Origin: Strobilurus pachycystidiatus
Lineage: Eukaryota; Basidiomycota; Agaricomycetes; Agaricales; Physalacriaceae
NCBI GenBank assembly: GCA_019915135.1
Contig: JAHLMK010000001.1
Coordinates: forward strand, 6,200,001 to 6,264,000
DNA: 64,000 nucleotides
Direction of reading: 5' to 3'
The notes below the pieces were generated by a model that made no database searches, was not told where the DNA came from, and saw only the letters and a list, made by a program, of their open reading frames with translations. Made by a program: the position numbers and the translations under genes. Of the stretch, positions 1 through 10,142 are shown in pieces; position 1 is the first letter of the stretch, and each line of letters opens with the position of its first letter.

Positions 1-248
1 GGAAGGAATCAAATGGATGCCCGTACCTTTCGAGGCCAGGCGGAGGCCCGGAAGTACGTAGTCCAAGTTGTCCGTCGTCGGAGACGGGTTGGTGCGGGAT
101 GACGCGGTTGATCGTCTGACAGAAAGCACTTCCACGGGAACCCATGGACCTGGTTGCTCTTGCTCGTCAGAATCTAGCACTTCCATTGGTAGCCTTGGAT
201 CTGCTGGCTCTTGCTCGTCTGGTATCTTTGGATCTCCCGGCTCCTGCT

Positions 249-508
249 TGTTGGAATTAAGGGTACGCGCGAGCTGTTAAGCTAAGAACTGGAACGAGAG
301 GATATGCGTGTGAACTAGGCTTTGGGATGCTTGCCTTGCAAACGCATGCCCATCGCCGTCTACATTGACAGTACTTATACTACATACAAAGTATTCTAGA
401 ATGTTCTACTGTTTTCTACTTGAGTGTCCGTGAGTAAGCAAATGAGTCGTACTGATTGTTCTCCAGTGTTCTCGGGCTGACGAGTCGCTTACAGCAATTC
501 CGCCAACA
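249..508 (-). repeat. 3' LTR of the copia-type gag-only element
   Basis: 260-bp repeat, TG...CA bounded, apparently identical to 1712-1971. It is downstream of gag on the minus strand and adjoins the polypurine tract at 509-517. Confidence 0.85.
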
Positions 509-824
509 CTCCCCCTCGACGAGGCAGTCGTGTGCAAACCTGCAAGCCGTAACTCCCCCTGAAACTCTGGGCTGATGACCCGTGGTGATCAGCAGCAAAG
601 TGTTGCGTCCTCGCGTACTACGCGTACCGAACGAGCTAACGCCGTAACACCCTGCAGATCCGCTCCACGCGAAGTCACGGGCGATCCCAACTACGTTTGG
701 GCCAGAACCAAATGATAAGTGTGTGGGTGGGTGATTTTAAGCGAAATATAATGAATAAGAAGTGGAATGAGGAATGGAAAGGAAATGGAGGGAACTGGGA
801 AAGAAATAGTGAGGCATGAGGTGA

Positions 825-1649
825 TCAGAAGGCAAAATCCTCATCATCGGAGTACTCGTCTGAGTAGATGTCTGCAACGTTGGCCTGTGTCTGTTCAGGG
901 CCATCGGGACTCGGGCAGACTCTTGAGATGTGACCGGTGCCACCGCACTTGAAGCATTGTGCCTGCTTCCAAAAGGCATTAGGCGGGTCTTGCCGAGTTG
1001 GGGTATGCTGCGCGTGGTATGGTGGCTTACGCGGTGACGAGCGCGTCACGAGGGCAGTGCTAGCATTTGCTTTCTCATTGAGACGTTGTTGCTCGGCGAG
1101 AATGCGGGAGACAAGCTTATTAGAGTCCTTGAGGATGTTCTCATCAATGCTGGATGAGATGAAAGGATTCCATGTCTCGGGAAGGGATGTGAGGAGGGTT
1201 ATGGAGAAGTCTTCCTCAGTGACTGGCTGGCCGAGTGATTTGAGCTCGGACTGGTATGAGCGCATCAGCCGAATGTGCGGCTCAATGTCAGAATCAGTGG
1301 CACTTGCTTCGGCCCGGAAGAATCTGCGGCGTGCAAGTACAATGCCGATGGGACCTTTGCTCTCGTACATGGTAGCAAGGGTGGACCATGCCTCCTTGGC
1401 AGTTGGTGCAGAGGAGATGTACACAAGTACACCGTCAGCGACGCGTAGACGGATTGTGGACAGAGCTTTGCGATCAGCTTTGTTCCATTTGGCAAGATCG
1501 GCAGGGGATGCCGCGGACGTGTTATCCGCAATGTGATCGTCGTAGCCCAAGTCGGTGAGGATGTCAATCATCTTCACTTTCCATGTGCTGTAGTTATCGA
1601 CGCCCAGCAGGGGATCGATGCGATAGACGTGGGAGGCCTCGGCGGACAT
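825..1649 (-). CDS. copia-type Gag (UBN2-like) with a CCHC zinc knuckle
   Basis: A 274-residue open frame. The N-terminal two thirds match the pattern of copia gag/UBN2 proteins: an early NYSTWK motif, a helical middle including EAWSTLATMYE, and a LLTSLPETWNPF segment. A CX2CX4HX4C zinc knuckle (CFKCGGTGHISRVC) sits at about residues 234-247, followed by an acidic tail. Gag would form the particle that packages element RNA. The frame is intact although no polymerase is encoded, which fits selection or very recent insertion. The start is the first ATG after the 5' LTR. Confidence 0.85.
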   Translation of the reverse strand: MSAEASHVYRIDPLLGVDNYSTWKVKMIDILTDLGYDDHIADNTSAASPADLAKWNKADRKALSTIRLRVADGVLVYISSAPTAKEAWSTLATMYESKGPIGIVLARRRFFRAEASATDSDIEPHIRLMRSYQSELKSLGQPVTEEDFSITLLTSLPETWNPFISSSIDENILKDSNKLVSRILAEQQRLNEKANASTALVTRSSPRKPPYHAQHTPTRQDPPNAFWKQAQCFKCGGTGHISRVCPSPDGPEQTQANVADIYSDEYSDDEDFAF

Positions 1650-1711
1650 TATGATGGGAGACGGATATATGGGGAATTGATTACGAGAGGCGCGATTGCC
1701 CTATGCGTTTG

Positions 1712-1971
1712 TGTTGGAATTAAGGGTACGCGCGAGCTGTTAAGCTAAGAACTGGAACGAGAGGATATGCGTGTGAACTAGGCTTTGGGATGCTTGCCTT
1801 GCAAACGCATGCCCATCGCCGTCTACATTGACAGTACTTATACTACATACAAAGTATTCTAGAATGTTCTACTGTTTTCTACTTGAGTGTCCGTGAGTAA
1901 GCAAATGAGTCGTACTGATTGTTCTCCAGTGTTCTCGGGCTGACGAGTCGCTTACAGCAATTCCGCCAACA
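1712..1971 (-). repeat. 5' LTR of the copia-type gag-only element
   Basis: 260-bp repeat identical by eye to 249-508. It precedes the gag start at 1649 on the minus strand and should carry the promoter. I could not identify a standard initiator-tRNA primer site next to it. Confidence 0.85.
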
Positions 1972-2415
1972 CTGCTCGTCTGGTACACGTGGATATGCTG
2001 GCTCTGGCTCCTCTGGATTCTGCTTCTCCACGCGGGCCTTCCAGATCCATTCTTCGGTTGTATTGGGATCTTCGGGATCTGGGAACGGCGATTTGCCGTC
2101 CATGACAAGACTGATTTTGGCGACGAGTTCCTGCGTGGCCCAGCGCATGTGATCGGTGTCATACGCTGTGAGTGGCTGTACATCGAGTATTGGTGCAGTA
2201 GGCCTGGACGGGACCATCATCGGAAAGTCAGTGGTTGTCATGACGAGGAATGGGGAGTGGCTGGTAGGCAGATGGAGATGGGGATGTTCACAGAGCCAAC
2301 TTGGGACGGCCCTTTATACATCCTGGATTGGAGGAGTGCAGCGCCTCATCTTTCGCGGCACAGCCTTCTCCTAATTTCCGAACCCAAAATAGACATCCGC
2401 GTCCGGGAGTGAAGT

Positions 2416-3086
2416 ATGGCACAGCCCGAACTACCGAGCTCATGTACTCACTTAGTCGTGCAGCGAAACGGTGTAGCTCTAGGTTGCGCCACACGCCGCA
2501 TCTTGAAGTGCGGGCAGTGCTTGGGTCTTCATCTCAACTTTCACACATTCCCGACATTGCTTCCATCGGCCTCGTACACCGGATTCACGACACTGACCCG
2601 GACGAAAATGAGGAGGATTCAGAAGCCGCTGAGATGAAGCAAAAAAGGGATGAATTTGAAGAGCAACAACCAGGCAGAAACACACTGTAGGCCCATGCAT
2701 ACACAACCGGTATCAGTACACCGTTCGCCTCACACCTCGCGTCAAACTTTCTCCCCGTGTGGGCGATAATTACGGCGCGTGTAAGGTGCCGCTGCGGGCC
2801 AAGAACAAGCAAGATTATATGCAGAGGATATACACCCTCAGGATCAAGGCCGTGGATCGTCGTGGATGAGACTGGGGAAGAAGGCGCGGAACGTCAGAGT
2901 AAGAGTGCCATCGTGCCATCTGGACGTGCTACTCGGGACGATGCGTGCGAGACATTCACTTGTCGGGAAAGTGGATGGCGAGACCTTGGCTGTGAGGTCA
3001 AGAAACGCGCGAAGGAGAATAGAGAGAAACGGCTCCAGAAAATCCGAGAAAGAGAAGAGGCGATACAAAGCATGTACGCCCGTTAG
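2416..3086 (+). other. Possible degraded or multi-exon hypothetical gene
   Basis: Several short plus-strand frames have coding-like composition: an acidic stretch near 2580-2690 (DPDENEEDSEAAEM), a basic one near 2765-2870 (RAKNKQDYMQRIYTLRIKAV), and a charged helical end at about 2990-3086 (KKRAKENREKRLQKIRERE). They lie in different frames and I could not join them with convincing introns of normal length. It may be a pseudogene or a gene whose introns I misread. No family recognised. Confidence 0.25.
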
Positions 3087-3238
3087 CAGAGACATTTCGC
3101 CTCACGAAGAACATACCCACGCATACAGTACACAACCAACAGTTATTAGATTCGCGACGTCCTCCCGACTGTTGACATGAGTAGCACCGACGTTCTCTTC
3201 CTTCCCGCCTTCTTGAGGAAAGGGCTTATAGTGACGTG

Positions 3239-3784
3239 TCAACGGCAAGGATAAACGTAAGCCGCAATCCTATTCGTTTCTGCCTCATGGAGGCACTTGA
3301 GTCCATAAGTCAGGAACTCGAGCGCGTGCTCTACAATCATGTTTGAGTCACTATGAAAACAGCGTAGGTGAGTCGTTAGCCAAGGGGGAGAAGGGCGACG
3401 TACCTTGAACAAATCCCGCATTCAATCCTTGCGCAGCCGTCGAATGGGGCGTCCACAAAATCTGGGTGAGTGGTTCTGAGTAGATAAATTCTGAAGAGCG
3501 TCGTGAGGGTAGGCGCGTCGAAGGCCAATTTGAGATGCGCCCCTTTTCGAATTGCGACTCGGTGGTTTGAGAGTGGGGGCGTGAGTGCGGTGGTGCTGAG
3601 TTTGACATTGGCTGAGTGTGGGTGGAGAAGGACGTCGTCTGAAGATAGGAGCGTGACGTCCGCGTCCAGGGCGTCGACTGAGTTGATGTGTTAGACGGTG
3701 AACATAGCACATGCAAGCCAGACATCATTATCCTTGTACTTGAGAAGATAAGTTCCATCAATTTTCAGATTCGGCAGGGAGGAC
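3239..3784 (-). pseudogene. Hypothetical gene with one intron and an in-frame stop
   Basis: On the minus strand a coding-like frame (LPNLKIDGTYLLKYKDND onward) reaches a TAA at 3693-3691 and continues in the same frame as ordinary protein (SDDVLLHPHSANVKL) to a donor at 3403. A 53-nt GTACGT...TAG intron (3403-3351) joins it to a last exon, 3350-3239, ending HEAETNRIAAYVYPCR. The start is not resolved. The stop could have come from CAA by one C-to-T change. No family recognised. An alternative is two short genes, but the continuous frame argues for one broken gene. Confidence 0.45.
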
Positions 3785-4290
3785 GGGACTCAAAGTAGAC
3801 GCAGGACAAGGGCACGAGGCAAGGACACGTTGACAAAAAAAGGGAGACATGACGGTCCGAGTGCCGGGTCTATGACTCATGTTTGTCTTCGACGTCCATT
3901 TAGATCGGACACGCGCATCTATAACGACTCACAACCGACCACTGGCGCCAGACAAGTACGTCTACTTTGTCAACCCACGAACTTCCGTTTGGACGGCGAC
4001 CAGGGACTGACTGGGCTCGAACTCGTTATGCTCACCAATCTTCAGACTTCAACTCTGCACCGACCGCATGCGTGGTCTCCGTCTCTATCAGATTTCTACG
4101 GCAGGAAGTTAGGGGCGCACAGGCTGCTGCTTGTTGATTATCGGGGGCACGATCTGGTAGACAATGTTCGCGCTGTCTGACACGGTACGGCTCTGATGGG
4201 ACGTTATTACGAGGGAAATTTGACGCTCTTGTCAGGATAGGAACGTTTCAGCGTTAGATTATAACGTACAGGGAGCAATGCTACAAAACA
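3785..4290. other. Intergenic, no gene seen
   Basis: No frame here has convincing coding character and there is no repeat shared with the rest of the window. Confidence 0.4.
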
Positions 4291-5063
4291 CTACAGTTCA
4301 CATTCTGCGCCACCTTTCTTTGTTTCACCTTCTTCCGCATTCTCTTCGCGGCTACACTTATGACACCGGTGCTTAGGTCCGGGATTCGACAAGTAATGCT
4401 TCACATGACCTTTGTGGCAAACCCCAACGAAGAAGCTCCCGGGCAAGTTCACCCATCCCCCGTCGTCCTTCCCTCCATCTGCCGTCTCATCTATGTCTCT
4501 GGTGGTGTATTTGATGAGCCACTCGCTCAAGGTCGTGCCATCGATACACGCAATGAGCTGGGGCGTCAACATAGCTGTCAGCGTTGTCGACTCGAATTCG
4601 GAGTCAATGCTGACCGCCTCGTCAAGGAGTTGTAAGACCTTAGCTGCGCCGGCCGCCTGGCGGACCTGCAGGAAGAGCTCCTGTACGCGGGAGCCGCCGA
4701 GGTGGACGGTCGCCATGGCTGCATCATGTGCGTTATGAGTTTTCTCTTCTCGGGAAGCAAATGAGAGGACTTACGCGTACTATCGTTGACACGCCAAGCC
4801 CAAATATAGCAGGGAACCACCGTGCCGCGTATGGCTTTCGACGATAAGTTGTAATCAATCGTGAACTGAAAAGCATCCAACGCTACTGATCACGATTTTG
4901 GCTTGTCTCGGGGTTTGGGAATCGGGAAGTTTGTGGCGAAGTCAATGACTTCCTTGCGGACGGATGGAAGAAGAGAAGCCGGATCAGGACTCATCTCGAG
5001 AGAACTGATGCATTGCTTGAGAAAATTGGAGATGGCTCGCTTGGCATCGTTGTGGTCGGACAT
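4291..5063 (-). pseudogene. Hypothetical gene with Cys/His-rich C-terminus and in-frame TGA
   Basis: The minus-strand start at 5063 (MSDHNDAKR) lies about 45 nt below a TATA box. The frame meets TGA at 4892-4890 and continues in the same frame through LDAFQFTIDYNL and PCYIWAWRVND to a GTAAGT donor at about 4770. A short intron ending CAG joins it to the longest part, read from about 4718, which contains TPQLIACIDGTTLSEWL and a possible metal-binding C-terminus (GVCHKGHVKHYL then HRCHKC). The stop is compatible with CGA to TGA. Because the rest is open the loss may be recent; a second start inside the last exon (ATG at 4716) could still give a 141-residue product. Family unknown. Confidence 0.5.
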
Positions 5064-5065
5064 GG

Positions 5066-5205
5066 TGAATGATGGAAATGAGGCGAGAAGCATTATTTCG
5101 AGCCCTTTATAGGGATTGTCCGAGGCTGTTGATCCTCAGGCCATCAGCCCGGCAGGGCAGTGCACCTGCGAATCTGCATTCGAAAAAAGACGTTCATGAT
5201 CGTCG
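5066..5205. repeat. Promoter-region segment with a diverged copy at about 26468-26590
   Basis: The 140 bp upstream of the 5063 start share blocks with 26468-26590: GATGGAAATGAGGCGA at one end and TTCATGATCGTCGACG at the other, with diverged sequence between. The second copy has no recognisable gene after it, so it looks like a promoter relic from an old duplication. Confidence 0.45.
5106..5111 (-). promoter_or_regulatory. TATA box of the 5063 gene
   Basis: TATAAA on the minus strand, about 43-48 nt upstream of the ATG at 5063. It supports that start. Confidence 0.5.
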
Positions 5206-5209
5206 ACGC

Positions 5210-5613
5210 GCTCATTCCGGTTTGGGGATAAGTGTAGTAGCATTGAACCTGCCACCTTCGTAAGACCCTCCACCGGCTCCGAAAGCTTCATGGATTCATT
5301 ACAAGTGAACTGTGATGCTTACTTCTCTGAAGTAGGGGAATCCACTATCCCCTCGTTTCAAGCCGCTGTGTTTAGCAACAGTACTGCGAGACCAAATCCG
5401 GATGGTGTTGATATCGGTGTAAGTACTTATTCGTGCGGCTCAGGGGAGTGACTCTATAAGTGGATATGAGCGCTTGAATATGGCACGCTCATGGCATTTA
5501 CTTGTCTGTGGTGATCACTGGCGCGATAATGTATGATGCAATTTCGACGTTCAGCACTGTACCTTGTTCTTGTCCTTCCGGCTCCCGCAATTACTCTAGA
5601 CGCAAACAGCTCC
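5210..5613. other. Intergenic; upstream region related to 42820-43045 and 45215-45440
   Basis: No gene. Short shared blocks (for example TACTTATTCGTGCGG near 5425 and 42830) show that the region upstream of the F-box-like paralogs was duplicated with them. Confidence 0.35.
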
Positions 5614-5673
5614 GGTGAGTCATCTCACAGACCGAAAGGAGAACAATAGAGCATCACCGAGTGTCACCGGTAG

Positions 5674-5774
5674 TGATCAGCGCGCACTTGTCATGGTGAT
5701 TCCTTACGGTGGCTTTTGCGTGGCTTTTACAGCTACTCTCTTGACGACCGAAAGACCACCTTAGGGTATATAAA
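5674..5774 (+). promoter_or_regulatory. Conserved promoter: TGATCAGCGCGC element and TATA box
   Basis: TGATCAGCGCGC at 5674-5685 and TATATAAA at 5767-5774, about 135 nt before the ATG at 5909. The same arrangement stands upstream of the paralogs at 28166 and 43361. Confidence 0.55.
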
Positions 5775-5908
5775 GGGAGCATTTTCCCTCATGTCCAGCA
5801 ACATTCCATCCACCCATCCCATTCTTACTCGGGGCATCTGCTCAGTGTTCCGACTCTCCCAACATACACCCCAATCATATCCCATCCTTCCATCCCTTCC
5901 GTTGTATT

Positions 5909-7400
5909 ATGAACCACAACCCCCACAATGGCTGGCACCTTCCGCCGGAGGTCTGCAAGACCATCATAGGATATGTCCGTGACGAGGACGACTATGATGC
6001 CTCCATGGCTGACTTCACCAACATCGTCAAGGCCGGTCTGGGAAGGTCAGAGATGGAGCCCCAGGCCCGCTACGCCAGACTCGAGAATCTCTACGTCGGC
6101 CCCGACGATGACCCAGACGACTGGCTGGACCGTGTTCTCCGCGAACTCAAGGAGACCCCGCACGTCGGCCATGCCGTCAAGAGCATGGTCATCGACGAGC
6201 AGGACGATGATCCAACCTATCCCTTATCAACGAACGCCAAACTCCCCGAGCTGTTTTCCCGTGCCCAAGGTCTCAAACAGCTGGAGCTGAGGGGATTTAA
6301 CTTTGGTGTAGTCCCCGTACGTCTTTGGGAGACAATTCAGGCAAAGAACAAGAATATCATGTTTTACTGAGTGCAAGTTCTGGCCGGAGCAACTCCACAT
6401 CATATTGTGTGGTTTCCTCAAGCGTTATGAGGGGACTAATATGATACTCCACTGCATCCGAGTCATTAAGCCAATCTGGCTGATGAGCGATGCACAGACG
6501 TTCGACATGTGGAAGTCTGTTCTCAGGGGGATTCCCTCCCGCAGTGGCGCGAAGACTCCCGTGCGTGTACAGAGTCTCCATCTGGAGACAACGGGAAAAA
6601 GATTTACGGATGACATCAAACGTCTTGCCGGAGCCGTGATGCCCATACTGCGACCACAACTTCTCGCTGTCACAGGGCTGCTCGAGATCACACCATATAC
6701 GGTCGAGGCGTTGCAATGGATCGTCAATAATTGCGCTGGTAGCCTTCCGGGTGTACCCACGTACCCCGATTTCCCATTTCAACGTCTGCAGCTCGAGATG
6801 GAGTGCGGAGTCTCTGTCGCTCCTGATTTGGCACCGTTGCGAATCCCATTGTCCCTTACAAGATTGAGGCTCCATATCTGTATCAGGGATGGCCATTCGA
6901 ACGAAAACCTGTTGAAGTGGTACTATCGCACCCTGCGAAATGTACGATCCCCGCTCAAGTTCCTCGTCTTGGATGTGAACATTGTGCAGTTCCACGAGAC
7001 GCGATGCCGTGAGGGCACATGTCATTGCTCCAGGCGCGTCAAAGTGCCGTCTACCCTACACCCTCGAGAATGCTGGAAGAGCCTCGATGAGGTGGTCTCA
7101 AACATTCCAGTCGAGAAGTTGGGTATCGTGCCCGCGTGGTTTTCAGATAACGCCGACCATCACAAGGGGGATTTCGACGACGAGAGGATTTCCCCAGATT
7201 CCCCTGTCATTGAGAACGGCGATTGCCCGCGAGTTCGCGACCCCGGGGAAGCCGCGTTCACAGAGATAAGTGAAACTATGTTGAAGAACTTACCGAAGAT
7301 GAAAGAGAAATACTTTGGCAAGGGGAAGGGGAAGCGACACGGAAGCCAGCCCAAGGGGGGATTTCACAAGGAGTGGAAAGAGCCTCAATCCTCCGACTGA
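5909..7400 (+). pseudogene. F-box/LRR-like family paralog A, frameshifted
   Basis: It begins with an F-box-like helix (HLPPEVCKTIIGYV) and follows the intact paralog at 28166 closely until about 6360. There an 8-nt deletion, relative to the ATGTACTTGACTTTCGAG stretch of the intact copy, makes the frame end at a TGA near 6368. The original frame resumes at once (CKFWPEQLH) and stays open to 7400, including the family's CHCS and SDNADHH segments. No splice signals span the gap. The second part has an ATG at 6405, so two separate products are possible, but loss of function is simpler. Confidence 0.75.
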
Positions 7401-7668
7401 TTACTGAGTCTGGAACAAAGTCATGCGACGACATTTCGTGGATCGCCTGTTTAGTACATAGTCGACCATGTAATATCATGAATTACTTGAAATCATGTTT
7501 CCTCTCTACGAGCGCAAGACCAGTGTTGAGCAAGCAGGCGTCAGTCAGATATAGCAGCAGTAGAAGTATAAATGAACGTTTCTTCTAGAAAGCACCAGCA
7601 ATCGCGTCGGTGAAAAATGTCGACGCTGTCGTATAGGATGATAGTTTGAGGTAGGAAACATCCAGTAG

Positions 7669-8052
7669 TCAAGCCGTGAGACACGGAGCCAAAGCCATTA
7701 TACTCCAGATCGAAGCAGCCGTCGTGAGCGGCGTCTTAGACGCAGATACACATCGTGGTCTTTGCAAAAGATTGTGGTTCGTGGGAAGCTCGGCCATGTT
7801 TTCACCGTGGGAACAGTTGGTCATAGACTCAGGGCCGGTCAGCCATTTGTTGCTTTTTTGAAGTTTTCCGTCCATGTCCAGGTTCCCTTGCCGCCGCTTG
7901 TCTTTGCCGTACCCGAGGTTGTCCGTCAGGTAGTCGTTCGAGTCGTACGTCGTGATCGTGCCGTCCCAGTCGCTCAACACGACAATATCCTTGTCCTCGT
8001 CCAAAGGCGGGTACGGCAGCGTGCTCTCCGGGGATTCTTCGTGGTCGCTCAT
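7669..8052 (-). pseudogene. Truncated HAD-superfamily phosphatase
   Basis: The minus-strand product starts MSDHEES and contains DKDIVVLSDWDGTITTYDSN at about residues 20-39, the HAD motif I (DxDGT) typical of fungal phosphoserine-phosphatase-like HAD proteins; the first Asp would be the nucleophile. Homologous character ends near residue 65 and the frame stops at 127 residues, roughly half the usual length, so motifs II-IV are absent. It adjoins paralog A. A related 3' segment is present next to paralog C at about 44830-45130, so the HAD gene and the F-box-like gene seem to have been duplicated as neighbours. Confidence 0.55.
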
Positions 8053-8059
8053 CTCTACT

Positions 8060-9678
8060 GTCTATGGGTGTGCGTTGGCGCTCGATGATGATGGTAACAG
8101 TCTAGATCGATTTGATAGCGGTGCTCCACGAGCGAGTCGGCCGCCGCACGTTCCCGGGTATCGGGCCGGGCTACCGGTCTCTTCTCTTCGCCTCACGCGG
8201 CGCTGCGTCCTTCCCGCGGGTGTCGGGCTTGTCTTCTCTCATTCCCATATCATTTTCCACCAATCAAGAATTCTACGAAGCAAGCGGGAACAAGTTTTTT
8301 ACTGCACGCCATCTCTGCGTCGGTACTCTCCCGCAGCCCACAGACGAACGCAGAATGGCGTCTTCACCTCGCGCTCCGTTTCTTCGTTACCCGCTCGCGA
8401 CCCGTGTTTAATCCTTGGCTGCTCTCCCACTACATCATCCACAACCTCTCGCTCTTACACACGACGATTACCAGCAATCCGCTTGTTTTTTTTTTTTGCC
8501 CGCACACCCCTACATCTCTCCTGAAATCAGTGTGTGCACCGACTCGGAGCCTCCCACACACAGCTCGCAGGATCGCTGTTCTCCCTCCTTCTGCTCTGCT
8601 TTGCTTCCCTCTCTCCAATTCCTCGCCCTTTTCTCCCCCCGCATGGCTGCCACAGGATGACGTCTTCACCTCTTTTGCTGCCCGCATCCTGGACTTGCCG
8701 CTCGGACTGGGGTGGTGGATTCACGCTGCGCTCTTATGACAACCAAATTCCGACTCTTACTTACACACAACAAAAGGTATTCTTGCTCACCGGACCCGTA
8801 CCCACGTACCCGTCACAAACGGGTTTGGAAAGTTACAGGCGGGTCCACACAAAGTATCGCTCGTTGGATCGTTGCTCTTCCTCCTTCTTGCTTGCCCTCT
8901 CTCTCTGTGTGTTTCCGAGTCCTTCGCCGTTGACCTAAAAACCAAAAAAGGGATCACGATACCCCTTTACCCCCAGACGGCGGGAGGGAAGGTTGGCGCT
9001 AATCATGTTTAAAAAAGCGGGAATCCGTATGCGTGGTGCGGTGTGGTGTGGTGTGTTGCTGCTCTGAGTCTTCGTCTCAGCGACTTCGCGAGTCCTCCTC
9101 TTCCACCAATGGCAAGGGTCTCCCCATTTCTTGGAGCGTGATGTGGAACCCTCGAGTGAAGATGCCGCCTCCGACTCCCCACTGCGTTCTTCCTCATGGC
9201 GCCTTTAACCTAGAGCTCTCTTTCGACTCTTACACACGACGAGAGTTATTCTTGCGCACATACTCCCGTACCCGTAACGAACCGATTTTGTAAAATTACA
9301 GGCGCAAGAATGAGGCCCACACCACAGTATCGTTGCCCGCGCGGGTCGCCCTTCTTGCTTGGCCTCCACCCTCGCAGGCTCCATTCCTTTCTCTCCCCGC
9401 ATCCACATTTTCCCTACGCACGTCTCCTGTGGCGTCGTACATACTATGGGGTGACACGCACAAGGCTTCCCCTCGCCGTTGACCCGTCACAATAACCCCA
9501 TTTCCTCGAAATCATTCTCGCGGGAAGGAAGGTTGGATGTCAACGTCGCGAAGTGTGTATGCGTGTACCTATAACACACAAATGTGACCAACGTTTCGCG
9601 TTTTTTTTTTTTTTTTTGCTTTCCTCAGCTTCCGCGCGTCTCACAACATCGAAGCGGAATCCGACGCATCTTCGGCGT
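8060..9678. repeat. C/T-rich non-coding DNA with a diverged tandem duplication of about 0.47 kb
   Basis: No convincing gene. Blocks near 8745-9020 recur at about 9217-9550 in the same order: CTCTTAC...ACACAC, GGTATTCTTG/GTTATTCTTG, an ACAGGCG stretch, CCTCGCCGTTGACC / TTCGCCGTTGACC, and GGGAAGGTTGG / GGAAGGAAGGTTGG. A third, weaker start is at about 8450. There are poly-T runs at 8488 and 9601. Confidence 0.45.
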
Positions 9679-10142
9679 TGTCACGAATTGCCTCTATTCT
9701 GCTTCCTCCATCACGTCTCCACTCCCGACATCGCCACATTCTCCCATCTCTACATTCACCTCGGCCTGGGCCTAGCCCACATTCACTTGGCATCCATCGT
9801 CTTGGCATTGCCTAGACCTGTCCATCAGTGGTCTGATGACCACCTGGGTCCACTCCGGACCGCCTATTGTCTCTACTCCGGCCCGCCTATTGTCTCGCCA
9901 CATTAGGACTTCCTATTGTCTTATTGTTCTCCTCCTTACTACACAGCCACGGACTTTGTATATATATAGTAGCTCCCTTCCCTTGAGTTTCCTCAGTCTG
10001 TTCTCTTCGTCTACTCACTGCTCGGTCGCTCCTAGTACTGGTGTAGCTTGACACACTCCTCCTTCATATCTATCTCTATCTCTATCCCTTTCTCCTTGTC
10101 TCGTTCATGTGACTTGGGTGGTTGCCTTAGTATTCGGGCACC
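9679..10142 (+). repeat. 5' LTR, first 464 bp; the last 10 bp are at 13907-13916
   Basis: Collinear with 24446-24909 except for four substitutions. The TIR element at 10143-13899 separates this part from the final AGTCTTGACA. A TATATATA box at about 9959 could be the element promoter. Confidence 0.9.

Larger units (their letters stand above)
249..1971 (-). mobile_element. Full-length non-autonomous Ty1/copia-type element carrying only gag (TR-GAG-like)
   Basis: Two direct 260-bp repeats, identical by eye, bound a 1.2-kb interior that encodes only a gag protein. The element is flanked by the 5-bp duplication CTGCT at 244-248 and 1972-1976. Read on the minus strand the repeat begins TGTTGGCGG and ends CCAACA, and a polypurine tract GAGGGGGAG (517-509) precedes the 3' LTR, so the element is oriented minus. 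No protease, integrase or reverse transcriptase is present. This is the architecture known in plants as TR-GAG, which depends on an autonomous copia relative. Identical LTRs and an intact gag frame indicate a recent insertion. Confidence 0.85.
1..2241 (-). pseudogene. Hypothetical acidic, proline-rich gene split by a retroelement; runs off the left edge
   Basis: Reading on the minus strand from an ATG at 2241, an open frame runs to about 1972, is broken by the 249-1971 retroelement, and resumes at 248 to the window edge. Removing the insert and one copy of the 5-bp target duplication restores one continuous frame across the junction, so the gene was open before the insertion. The protein is rich in Pro, Asp and Glu and has a short repeated module of the type PDEQEP-DP around the insertion site. 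I do not recognise the family and see no catalytic motif. The gene is presumably inactive in this haplotype. It may be a low-complexity host gene or part of an older element. Confidence 0.5.
5614..7534 (+). repeat. Segmental duplication, copy 1 (copy 2 at 27881-29804)
   Basis: About 1.9 kb, starting around CAGACCGAAAGGAGAACAAT and ending around CAGTGTTGAG, matches 27881-29804 at high identity by eye. It covers promoter, gene and 3' flank of an F-box-like paralog. Flanks on both sides are unrelated, giving clear breakpoints. Confidence 0.8.
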
